From Bacteroidota bacterium (lineage in GTDB: Bacteria; Bacteroidota; Bacteroidia; Chitinophagales; Chitinophagaceae), in the NCBI GenBank assembly GCA_018267625.1, contig JAFDYC010000046.1, forward strand, positions 1-45,915: a stretch of 45,915 bases of DNA, given 5' to 3'. Numbering within the stretch: the stretch's first letter is position 1; each line of letters begins with the position of its first letter. The position numbers were made by a program, and so were the translations under genes. The notes under the pieces are model-generated. The model saw only the letters and a list, made by a program, of their open reading frames with translations, had not been told where the DNA came from and made no database searches. Shown one piece after another: positions 7,830 to 14,571 of this stretch.

Positions 7830-7959
7830 GCCGGGTATATATCAAAGATGCAATGACGAAGAAGGGGTACTCTCTCTAAGCGGATTCAACCGTTCCAATC
7901 AGCGGTGTCTTTTTCCGTTTGGCGAGAATTTGGCACTCTTCATCCCTGTTTGGCGCGTT
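7830..7959 (-). promoter_or_regulatory. Right copy of the duplicated promoter/operator block
   Basis: On the minus strand GCCAA boxes lie at the same 20- and 11-nt steps as in the left copy (GCGCCAAAC, GTGCCAAAT, CTCGCCAAAC). Here all three are well preserved. They are followed by AGTACCCC and GCATCTTTGATATATACCC. Transcription from it would read through the left copy into the gene at 7616. The HTH gene ending at 7966 lies immediately upstream and is a candidate binder. Confidence 0.5.
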
Positions 7960-7965
7960 TCGGAA

Positions 7966-8193
7966 TTATTCTACCACAACATCCCCTGGCACTCCCAGAT
8001 TTTGCACAATGCACTTGACCTGGATGATGTTGTAGAAGTGTCCATGCCTGTCTCCGATTGCTTCATTGAAGGGCGCTATCCACCGACGGAAGGTTTTTGT
8101 GGTTACGCCATACAGGTCTGCAAGCTGCCTGACTGTGTATGCTTTCAGGGGGAAGCTGATGCCCGTTATGTTGCTCTGATTTTTCTGGTTCAT
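7966..8193 (-). CDS. Small HTH protein (excisionase/MerR-like), paralogue of 32588 product
   Basis: The chosen start at 8193 (MNQKNQSN) gives 75 aa and sits 1 nt after the stop of the upstream gene; a longer frame to 8262 would overlap that gene by 68 nt. The core is a helix-turn-helix: RQLADLYGVTTKTFRRWIAPF, then a wing-like segment and VKCIVQNLGVPG. The same layout is found in the 80-aa protein at the other end of the element (LKQLAAIYEVSTRTLKGWLEPF, VRIIFDKLGEP). Such small proteins are often DNA-binding accessory or regulatory proteins of mobile elements. Its position directly upstream of the duplicated operator block suggests it may bind there. Confidence 0.6.
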   Translation of the reverse strand: MNQKNQSNITGISFPLKAYTVRQLADLYGVTTKTFRRWIAPFNEAIGDRHGHFYNIIQVKCIVQNLGVPGDVVVE

Positions 8194-8194
8194 T

Positions 8195-8755
8195 TTATGC
8201 TCTTTGGGTATTTTCTTTTGGTTGCGTAAGTGCGTGGAACAGCTCCTGCAGGCTTGGCGCATGATGGTTTTCCATTCGTGACCGGAACCTGATAAGGGCT
8301 TTTTTGGTGGGCTTCATCGCATAGGTGTAATAGCCTTCTGCCAGTTCCTCAATGTGACCGAGATAGCCCGGCACTTCCTTCCGGCGCTGCTCCACATTTT
8401 GAAACCAAGGGAGAGTTCCTGCAAATCCAAAAGGATAACGTCGGTTGAACCAAATAGCCGGTTCTGGAACGAAGCGTTCGGATGACTTGCTGATGTACTT
8501 TTTGGTAAGAATTACGCGTTGGCAGAGCGCAGAGAAGGCCCGCCGCTTTCCTATTGCAGCTTTGAAATATTCGCGGATGTAGCGCATCACTGCGTCTACT
8601 TGCTTGGTCGTGAATTGCTGCTCAGGCCATAGGGCGCAGCGGGCAAAATCCCAGGCAGCAAGTGCAAGCGGCTCAATTTCTTTTTTGTTGCTGTTCTCCT
8701 TGCGATAAGTAGGAAAGAAGGGGATGATGATGGTTGGCTTCAGCGCTGTTTTCAT
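8195..8755 (-). CDS. Uncharacterised protein at the head of the 8.7-kb operon
   Basis: A 186-aa, basic, mostly helical protein starting MKTALKPTIIIPFFPTY. It is rich in aromatic residues and arginine (WFNRRYPFGFAG, ALIRFRSRMENHH) and has no membrane segment. The stop codon is 1 nt from the start of the HTH gene, so the two are translationally coupled. The position as first gene and the basic composition would suit a DNA- or RNA-binding early protein, but no family is recognised. Confidence 0.5.
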   Translation of the reverse strand: MKTALKPTIIIPFFPTYRKENSNKKEIEPLALAAWDFARCALWPEQQFTTKQVDAVMRYIREYFKAAIGKRRAFSALCQRVILTKKYISKSSERFVPEPAIWFNRRYPFGFAGTLPWFQNVEQRRKEVPGYLGHIEELAEGYYTYAMKPTKKALIRFRSRMENHHAPSLQELFHALTQPKENTQRA

Positions 8756-9128
8756 TGTACTCGTTTTGTGAGTCCAAAGATTTCTTCAGCGCGGACAGCC
8801 GCCTTCCGCTTCTTAAACTTGATTTAGCTTACTTCATGCTAATCGCACAATGTTGCAGAATGTTGTAAGAATTGAATTGCTTTTTGGCTTTCGTGCGGCT
8901 TGTATTCACTTTCTGCACTTTTCTGCAACTAAGGGCACGGAATGGATTGAATTGTCCCTTTTTTTAAAGCCTGAAAGAATGCTCTTCCATCTTTGTCCAA
9001 TGAAGCAATACAGCAAGTTGAAAAATTGCTTCATCTATGCGGGCAAGGGCTGCGCTGACGGAATCGCAATGTTCCGAGCACTTTGAAAGCCATATGGCTT
9101 GACGCTTCCGATAGCTTCGATTTATGAT
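8756..9128. other. Non-coding region with several inverted repeats
   Basis: No convincing gene is seen in this 373-bp gap. GTTGCAGAA (8852-8860) is inverted as TTCTGCAAC (8921-8929), with a further TTCTGCAC at 8911. A 9-bp inverted repeat TGAAGCAAT/ATTGCTTCA lies at 9001-9033, and a 14-bp perfect palindrome AAGCCATATGGCTT at 9087-9100. The region must hold the promoter of the minus-strand operon that starts at 8755. The repeats could be operators or an origin-like site. Confidence 0.4.
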
Positions 9129-9416
9129 TTATGCTCTACTCCTCACTATTGAAAGCGACAAAAAGTGTAGCAAAAGCGAGTTTTGATGTAACAATAGTGA
9201 CAAAAGATGCAGTTTGGGTGTAGGAACGGTGATCTCCAGGTTATGGCAAAAGTCTTTTGGTGCACTTATGGTTGACTTTCCATCTGAATTGAAATAGAAG
9301 ATAGAATCATAGTCTGACATTCGCTCTATCCGCCGATATAGCAATACTTGCTGCAAAATATTTTTGAGTGAGCGGTGCAATACATAATCACCACTTCTGT
9401 TAAGTTTCCCATACAA
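9129..9416 (-). CDS. Possible small protein, uncertain
   Basis: A 95-aa open frame. Residues 1-70 have a plausible protein composition (YVLHRSLKNILQQVL, YDSIFYFNSDG), but the last 30 residues are leucine/histidine/serine low complexity, typical of a chance frame. It is flanked by a non-coding region and a broken lipoprotein gene in the opposite orientation. It may be a remnant. Confidence 0.25.
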   Translation of the reverse strand: MYGKLNRSGDYVLHRSLKNILQQVLLYRRIERMSDYDSIFYFNSDGKSTISAPKDFCHNLEITVPTPKLHLLSLLLHQNSLLLHFLSLSIVRSRA

Positions 9417-9427
9417 CCAACATCTTT

Positions 9428-9703
9428 ATGAAAGGAAGCTGTTCTGCCTTACTCGTATTGTTTGCTGCTATGGCTTTTACAAGCTGCAAATAGGACGACT
9501 CCAATGCTGTTTTCAACACCAGCTTCTTTACAAGCAAGCAAAATACCAAGCTTTCACTTTTTATAGGTGGTGATTATGAAGGTATGCTGCCTTATTTCTC
9601 TACGGAGCCAGCCTTTGGTGCTCAGAGCTAAGACGGACAGCCGCCCATGTCAATACAATTAAAGGCTGACCATATAAAACGAAAAACGTCCCTGCGATAT
9701 TGA
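9428..9703 (+). pseudogene. Broken lipoprotein gene with two in-frame stops
   Basis: The frame starts at 9428 with MKGSCSALLVLFAAMAF and a good lipobox ending TSC-K. A TAG stop follows at once (9491-9493). The same frame continues as DDSNAVFNTSFFTSKQN and on to GAQS, then TAA (9629-9631), then DGQPPMSIQLKADHIK to a TGA at 9701. The DD after the lipobox Cys is typical of Bacteroidota lipoproteins, so the first stop probably replaced a Lys/Gln/Glu codon. Only a 20-residue signal peptide would be made today. Sequencing error at the first stop cannot be excluded. Confidence 0.55.
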
Positions 9704-9719
9704 AAGGCAGAGACGTTTT
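9683..9719. terminator. Hairpin terminator after the broken lipoprotein gene
   Basis: AAAACGTC and GACGTTTT arms with an inner CTGC/GCAG pairing form a stem over about 37 nt. Short A and T runs on the outside make it usable on either strand. It overlaps the end of the pseudogene frame. Confidence 0.55.
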
Positions 9720-9811
9720 CTGTATAGTGAATATCCTCTAATGTAGGATACAATTCCAGCGGTGACGAATTATCAACCGGAACATCTTTATTGCGTAAAA
9801 TCAGGCAGGCA

Positions 9812-9994
9812 TCACTTGACCGCGGCCTTTTTTGATGACTTTGTCATCAACTTAAGCTCGTCGTCTGCTGATTTAACGATGTAAGACATCGCTTTTGCTT
9901 GCTTAGCCGCCATAAAACGTTGCCTTATAACAGCTTTAGCACTATTGGCGCTCCTTGAGTTTGAGCCGAATCTCTTTTTTTGATTGCTTTTCAT
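9812..9994 (-). CDS. Small basic protein downstream of the Zeta-like gene
   Basis: A 60-aa protein, strongly basic (MKSNQKKRFGSNSRSANS at the start, many K/R/A), with a short acidic patch ADDEL at 43-47. It begins 83 bp after the Zeta-like kinase gene on the same strand. Its size and place raise the question of an antitoxin or accessory role, but epsilon antitoxins are usually about 90 aa and acidic to neutral, so it does not look like epsilon. Function unknown. Confidence 0.4.
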   Translation of the reverse strand: MKSNQKKRFGSNSRSANSAKAVIRQRFMAAKQAKAMSYIVKSADDELKLMTKSSKKAAVK

Positions 9995-10077
9995 GGTAAT
10001 TCTAATATTAGCTCCTTTCTGGTATAGTTCGCAGCAGGTGTGTCTCCCATTGCATCAGAGCAAAATGGAGGCCACTC

Positions 10078-10971
10078 CTAAGTGCAAATTACTCCCATAC
10101 TCTTAAATAATTTCTTATGTTTACATTGCAGATAATAATAGCAGTGAGAAGGGTCATTAGCGTATTCATCAAATATCAAACCAATCGGTACATACCGGTT
10201 CGTTTGTCCAAACCGACGAACTGCTCTAATTGTTGCCTCACGTTTTGATAATGAAACAAGAAGTAAATGCACCTCATAATCATCCTGTTCCCTTAACGCA
10301 CGAACAGTATCAATGATTGTGCTGGGTCTATTGCCAATTGTGGGTATCACAATGTTACATCCCTCCTCTATGCAAAGTTCGTAAAGGGATTGTAAATCAT
10401 ATGGATTACTATCCCAAAAGCCATGAGTAACTCGGCTTGACTCATCGTGTACTATGGATGCCCCATAGTAATGGTCATCAAACTCTGGCAACTTCCGTTT
10501 TGCAAAATCCGAATCTATCATAATTGCCCCGTACTCCTCGGCTACATCAACGGCAATCCCGGACTTACCTGAAGCAGGCAACCCGATTACAAAAAAAGCC
10601 TGCCGTTCCTTTTTGACCCCAGAGTTGGGTAATGCACCGCCACCAGCTTCCCCAAGGAAAATGTCCTCGTCCTTGTTTAAGCGAGGTAATCTCCATAGCT
10701 GGTCAATAATTGTTTGCCGAAGCTCCCACCTTGCTTCATCTGTCCTGTAGGTATGATCACGCATTGAATCGCTAAACATAGTCTGCTCTTTAGACATATG
10801 GTTAGCCAGGCCAGCTTCTGCATCTAAAATCCTTGCGACAATATTTTTTAAATTCGGGTCCGGGTCATTGATGAAATCCAGTCCAAGCGTGAATTGGAGA
10901 AAGGTTTCGACCTCGGCCTTTTTCGTAAAGGGTCGGGATGCAATTAGTTTTTTTGAAGAGAATCGGCTCAA
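10078..10971 (-). CDS. Zeta-toxin-like P-loop kinase
   Basis: A 297-aa protein. Residues 126-137 are a Walker A loop (VIGLPASGKS) after a strand, followed by IMIDSDFAKRKLPEF (153-164) where Zeta toxins place the substrate-contacting Asp, and VHDESSRV (174-181) where they place an His/Glu motif. Arg-rich RAVRRFGQTNRY near 255 could supply the arginines for phosphate transfer. Zeta toxins phosphorylate UDP-N-acetylglucosamine or related substrates. The N-terminal 120 residues are helical and not part of the kinase. No typical epsilon gene is adjacent. It could also be a phage- or element-encoded kinase of another role, so toxin activity is inference. Confidence 0.65.
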   Translation of the reverse strand: MSRFSSKKLIASRPFTKKAEVETFLQFTLGLDFINDPDPNLKNIVARILDAEAGLANHMSKEQTMFSDSMRDHTYRTDEARWELRQTIIDQLWRLPRLNKDEDIFLGEAGGGALPNSGVKKERQAFFVIGLPASGKSGIAVDVAEEYGAIMIDSDFAKRKLPEFDDHYYGASIVHDESSRVTHGFWDSNPYDLQSLYELCIEEGCNIVIPTIGNRPSTIIDTVRALREQDDYEVHLLLVSLSKREATIRAVRRFGQTNRYVPIGLIFDEYANDPSHCYYYLQCKHKKLFKSMGVICT

Positions 10972-11041
10972 AATATCGGCGCACTTGGGTTACATCTACA
11001 ACACAGGATACTGTGAATTTAGAAAGCTAAAAGCAATTTTG

Positions 11042-11977
11042 TTACGGAGTAAAAGAAAAGGTTGGACTCTGGGCAATAAGTATTCCTAAATCTGCCAGCA
11101 TCTGCGCCAATACAACTCCCGCATTGAAGGATGAAACGTAGTTCTGGCCAGGATTCACCTCCAATTCAAAATGACCTTCACGGTCGGTGATAGCCGAAAC
11201 AAATATGCAGGGAGCTAAGGAGCTAAGTCTGATTACGCCATGCGTTGTTTCTAAGGAGCCAATTGGTAACTTTTGATTTACTGCGCGGAAGGCATTTACG
11301 GATTCTGCATCCACCCAGGCATATTCACCATAGTCTGTGATATTGACAGAACCAACTGCTGTATAGAACTGGCTTGCTAAGACTGTTGCACGCGCTGTAG
11401 GATTGTTAGGTACTCTTAGCATTTTCGGCTCAATCTTAGGCTTCATAGAAAGTGGATGGGGCGGGAATAATTTGGTGAAAAGGTCAGGATTTACATTCTG
11501 AGGAAGTAGTGTTTCAAATTCTGGCAGCAACAAATTCGTAAGAGGGTTAGGTTCATTCTTTGTTTTGCCATTATGAACGAAGAACCGGCTCCCTACAACG
11601 ACAGATCCGGCATAAGACGTTTCATCGAAATAATATCCCGCCGTGCCGACAGCAATTATTAATTCAGGTGATTCTTTATTCAACATTTTGGTCAACACCT
11701 GGTACTTTTCTTCCGAACTGGAAGAACTTTTGGATTTGTCCATTAAATCCTGAATACACCAAACCTTGGCCTGAAGAATTATTGGCTTAGAAGTATCTCC
11801 TGATTCGTGAATTTCAAAAACTGCACGAGCTTTATCAGAAGTGAATTTCTTATCCTGATTGCTTATTAATACCGTTGGGAAAGGCAAGCTAATAGGTCTA
11901 AACTCAGCACTACACATAGCTGCCAGTGCTGGTTCGGCTTCCCAATTTTTGTTGATGATGATTGCTATATTCCGCAT
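11042..11977 (-). CDS. Nucleoside phosphorylase/nucleosidase-like protein
   Basis: A 311-aa protein of the purine-nucleoside-phosphorylase (MTAN/PNP) superfamily. ELIIAVGTAGYYFDETSYAGSV (about 106-127) matches the G-[TS]-[AC]-G strand-loop of the family. WVDAESVNAFRAV (about 223-235) places an acidic residue in the base-binding region, and GHFELEVNP with SSFNAGVVLAQ lies at the end of the fold. It is 1 bp downstream of a 78-aa exported small protein. PNP-fold proteins occur both in nucleoside salvage and as effectors in antiphage systems; placement among toxin- and defence-like genes makes an effector role worth testing, but the sequence alone does not decide. Confidence 0.65.
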   Translation of the reverse strand: MRNIAIIINKNWEAEPALAAMCSAEFRPISLPFPTVLISNQDKKFTSDKARAVFEIHESGDTSKPIILQAKVWCIQDLMDKSKSSSSSEEKYQVLTKMLNKESPELIIAVGTAGYYFDETSYAGSVVVGSRFFVHNGKTKNEPNPLTNLLLPEFETLLPQNVNPDLFTKLFPPHPLSMKPKIEPKMLRVPNNPTARATVLASQFYTAVGSVNITDYGEYAWVDAESVNAFRAVNQKLPIGSLETTHGVIRLSSLAPCIFVSAITDREGHFELEVNPGQNYVSSFNAGVVLAQMLADLGILIAQSPTFSFTP

Positions 11978-11978
11978 A

Positions 11979-12215
11979 TTACTTTACAATTACAACAGGT
12001 AAAGCAGCAGGATTTACCAATCGGCCAGGAGCTGGCTTAAGTGGCACGTAGTTTTCGCCCGAACCGATACCGATAATTCGCACATCCATGACGTTTGAAT
12101 TACCAACTGGTGGCGTTGCATATGCGCGCTGAATAGGTGAAATACCTGTGAGGACCAATAGATGCCCAATCAGTGCAATGGCGATGACCGTTAGAATTAG
12201 GTTTGTGTACTTCAT
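11979..12215 (-). CDS. Small exported protein coupled to the nucleosidase-like gene
   Basis: A 78-aa protein. Residues 6-25 are a signal anchor or signal peptide (LILTVIAIALIGHLLVLTGI). The mature part is short and glycine/proline-rich: NVMDVRIIGIGSG, then PVVIVK. Similar small MKY-start proteins are common in Bacteroidota without assigned function. It lies between the OMP gene (53 bp upstream) and the nucleosidase-like gene (1 bp downstream). Confidence 0.5.
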   Translation of the reverse strand: MKYTNLILTVIAIALIGHLLVLTGISPIQRAYATPPVGNSNVMDVRIIGIGSGENYVPLKPAPGRLVNPAALPVVIVK

Positions 12216-12268
12216 AGTGGTTAGGGTGGTTGAGATTATAAAGAGTGAGGATTGACTTTAAGAGCCCA

Positions 12269-13180
12269 CTACTCAAATAGCTTTGCTACATCAAATTGCT
12301 TCGTGAGATAAACACTCCAAATCGGTAAGCTATTAGGGAATAAGCCTCTGATATTTGCGATAACCGAGAATTTGGAATGGGGTTCCATAATTGAGACGTC
12401 AAAAAGGTAAAACGACTTTCCTTGCTCAATACCAGGATAAGGCAAATATGCACTTCCGGAAATTACGCGGCCAATCACAGCCTTGAATCTGATATGCACT
12501 TTGTCCTCAATGATAGTTAATGGAATCGCCAGTCCGAAGTATCCATAAGTCTGAGTGTTACCAACACTATCTTTAAACTCGTGTGAAACAACTCGGCTTG
12601 TTTTAGGGACGCGAGACGAATCAGACTCTATCACTTCTGAATTGCTATACAATACGGAATTTTCCACCCGGTACATTTCCATATACGCACCTAAACCAAT
12701 GCGGACATTATTGTTGATGTTGTATGTTATGCCAGGTATTGCATAAAGGCTGAGTTGGTCAAGACTAAAACGCCTTTGCGCTTTTATACGTTGGCTTACA
12801 ATATTGAGGGAATCACCTGTGACTGGTGCGTATGGATTAATATAAAGCGAAGAAAGAAAAGCATCTGAATCAATTCGAGATAGCGCCCGCCCTCTGTATC
12901 CACCAAGCTCTAAACGAAAATCAAGCGTTCCTGGGGCAACTATAGGTGCTGTGCTACCAGCCGGGGCAGAGGTCGCAACGGTACTACCGGCAGTAAAAAC
13001 CCTGTCATTGATATACTTCAGTTCACCATAAACATTGTTCAGCTTGAAGGAACTGTTCAGAAAGTCAAAATTGGTTCCGAGACCAAAAAATAAATGGACC
13101 GAATCCGGCATTTGAGCCCCTGCAGTCCTACTTAACAAGCTAAGCAGAATTGATGCAGTAACCTTAATGTAAAGTTTCAT
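12269..13180 (-). CDS. Outer-membrane beta-barrel-like protein
   Basis: The chosen start at 13180 (MKLYIKVTAS) gives a clean signal peptide ending GAQ at about residue 23; a start 4 codons earlier is also open. The mature protein of about 280 aa has alternating amphipathic strands (LFFGLGTNF, IRIGLGAYMEMY-like segments, YGYFGLAIPLTII, HIRFKAVIGRVISG) and ends in a hydrophobic strand (SVYLTKQFDVAKLF). This is the pattern of Bacteroidota outer-membrane barrel proteins. Substrate unknown. It leads the run of minus-strand genes down to the Zeta-like kinase. Confidence 0.6.
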   Translation of the reverse strand: MKLYIKVTASILLSLLSRTAGAQMPDSVHLFFGLGTNFDFLNSSFKLNNVYGELKYINDRVFTAGSTVATSAPAGSTAPIVAPGTLDFRLELGGYRGRALSRIDSDAFLSSLYINPYAPVTGDSLNIVSQRIKAQRRFSLDQLSLYAIPGITYNINNNVRIGLGAYMEMYRVENSVLYSNSEVIESDSSRVPKTSRVVSHEFKDSVGNTQTYGYFGLAIPLTIIEDKVHIRFKAVIGRVISGSAYLPYPGIEQGKSFYLFDVSIMEPHSKFSVIANIRGLFPNSLPIWSVYLTKQFDVAKLFE

Positions 13181-13261
13181 AGTAAAATACATTGTTTAGC
13201 CCGAGTTATCTATCAGAGAGCAGAAAGTAACCTGTTACATCACCTATCATAAAAGCACATT

Positions 13262-13277
13262 TTCTACTCGAGTAGAA
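13262..13277. promoter_or_regulatory. Perfect 16-bp palindrome upstream of the beta-barrel gene
   Basis: TTCTACTCGAGTAGAA is a perfect palindrome 80-100 bp upstream of the start at 13180. A smaller inverted repeat, GTAAC-CT-GTTAC, lies at 13227-13238 between it and the gene. Both are candidate operator sites; the binder is unknown. Confidence 0.4.
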
Positions 13278-13354
13278 TTTCGCAATTCTGAATACTCTTC
13301 ATTTGCTGTTGATTTATAGTAGTGGAGATATTCCAACTTGATGTTTTAGGAAGA

Positions 13355-14233
13355 CTATATTGCAACAAGTCCTTCAGATCGCAGTACATCGTTCATTCTG
13401 ATGTGCTTCTGGTTGCTTATTATTTCTTCGATTGTGAAGATCTTTTTCTCTGTCGTAGAAAATCTATCTAATACAATCAGGAAGGTTCGCTGAATTGCAT
13501 TGAACGAAAACAGCGTATGAAATTTCCCATGAAACACATCTTCCTCCTGCTTATTTAATGTCTCACTTTCAAGTAGGTAATTGTTTAGAAGAATTTTCTG
13601 AAGTTGCTCTGCTTCAGATTCACGGGAGACTATTAGCCCTATCGGCCAGAATTGAAAATTGTAATTCTGAAAAGGTTCATTCTGACCAATTTTCCAAAGG
13701 GGAAATATCCCATCGTCGTTCGAGTAGCCACGCCAGTTCGCCCAGCGCCATTCGCGCTCATGCGTCCAATCATTTTTCCCGTCGATACTTGTCGTTAGAA
13801 TGTAACGGTACTGCTCACTTTCTGCAATTCCATCAACGTAGTGGATATCAGAATCAACTCTTTCGTCTGGCTCCAGAGTAGTTCCATAGATTACAGGACG
13901 ACCGCCAGCATCAAATAGATGCTTCTTCTGGAGAAAGATTCCGTACGTGGAGATAAGATTGCTGTGTCTTTTTTGAGCATAATCCACGAATCCACAAAGG
14001 GGCGTTTCAGAAAAGCAAACAGCCGGCTTCGAACCAAAGATGGTCCGACGCACCCCGCGAAAGGACCATCCACAGGCCAAATAGCCGTCCTGAACAATTT
14101 TCTTTAGAACTGCAAAGGGTTTTTCGCTATTCATTCCTCGTGTGAAGTGAATAACGTAGTCTGTAAGGTCTTTGCGACCTTCTTTCATTCTTTCAATATT
14201 GTTTGGCAAGGTGAAGGTTTTAGGAATGAGCAA
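13355..14233 (-). CDS. DUF2971/AbiGi-like protein, possible abortive-infection factor
   Basis: A 292-aa protein. The N-terminal part has the layout seen in DUF2971 and AbiGi-type proteins: YVIHFTRG (25-32), a helix FAVLKKIVQDGYLACG, AVCFSETPLCGF (about 71-82), a YGIFLQKKHLF strand, and later WTHEREWRW (about 156-164), where the E-REW cluster is typical. Some of these families are linked to phage abortive infection and may have an ADP-ribosyltransferase-like fold, but the biochemistry is not established. A copy of the shared palindromic operator lies 55 bp upstream of its start. The C-terminal 100 residues are helical and unrecognised. Confidence 0.5.
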   Translation of the reverse strand: MLIPKTFTLPNNIERMKEGRKDLTDYVIHFTRGMNSEKPFAVLKKIVQDGYLACGWSFRGVRRTIFGSKPAVCFSETPLCGFVDYAQKRHSNLISTYGIFLQKKHLFDAGGRPVIYGTTLEPDERVDSDIHYVDGIAESEQYRYILTTSIDGKNDWTHEREWRWANWRGYSNDDGIFPLWKIGQNEPFQNYNFQFWPIGLIVSRESEAEQLQKILLNNYLLESETLNKQEEDVFHGKFHTLFSFNAIQRTFLIVLDRFSTTEKKIFTIEEIISNQKHIRMNDVLRSEGLVAI

Positions 14234-14287
14234 ACACAGGTACTAATTCACGAGGATAAATGTCTAAACCAGATTCTATTTCACTGG

Positions 14288-14324
14288 TAGGCAAATGCCT
14301 ATTTTTTTTGAGGCAAAAACCTAC
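14288..14324 (-). promoter_or_regulatory. Shared palindromic operator, copy 1
   Basis: TAGGCAAATGCCTA (14288-14301) is an inverted repeat with 5-bp arms, followed by a T run and AGGCAAAAACCT (14311-14322), a second, imperfect palindrome. It lies 55 bp upstream of the DUF2971/AbiGi-like start and 248 bp upstream of the divergent T9SS gene. Downstream on the minus strand CGTGAATTAGTA occurs 33 nt away; the same 12-mer follows copy 2 by 31 nt. Confidence 0.55.
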
Positions 14325-14571
14325 TCTTCAGACAAAAAACTGCGGCTATCGTAACACAGTTTTTTTGTGTTTATCATTTGGAATAACCAGTAAAACTTGA
14401 ATCAAATCAAGCCAAAATTGAAAGGCTGAAAATGCACCAAAATAGTTTTGCAGCGCAATTGGCCAAATGTGCTGGGAGAAGCTGAAACCCAATTAATAGT
14501 AGGCAACAACAAACTTACAAGCAGCCTCTTTAGTGTATATCCACTTAGGGCGAAACAACAAAAATCCTCTT

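Larger units (their letters stand above)
7641..7959. repeat. Two tandem 130-nt direct repeats, 189 nt apart
   Basis: Units 7641-7770 and 7830-7959 align at a constant offset of 189 nt with no gap. A 21-nt stretch including GGGTATATATCAAAGATGC is identical, AGGGGTACT and TCTCT are shared, and TTTGGCGCG closes both. The units differ elsewhere, so this is an old duplication. They fill the 349-bp gap between the genes ending at 7966 and starting at 7616, which contains no convincing gene. Confidence 0.75.

Noticed and set aside
7639..8229. A 196-codon plus-strand open frame over the duplicated promoter block
   Set aside because: It covers a non-coding tandem repeat and the antisense of a coupled HTH gene, and the protein itself shows the repeat (PGIYQRC twice), which follows from the DNA duplication rather than from protein selection.
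8850..9086. A 78-codon plus-strand frame in the gap before the 8.7-kb operon
   Set aside because: It overlaps all the inverted repeats of the region and has a cysteine/phenylalanine-rich composition without features; more likely non-coding.
9488..9493. Recoding of the TAG stop after the lipobox (for example readthrough)
   Set aside because: A second in-frame stop (TAA at 9629) and no sign of a recoding element make decay simpler.
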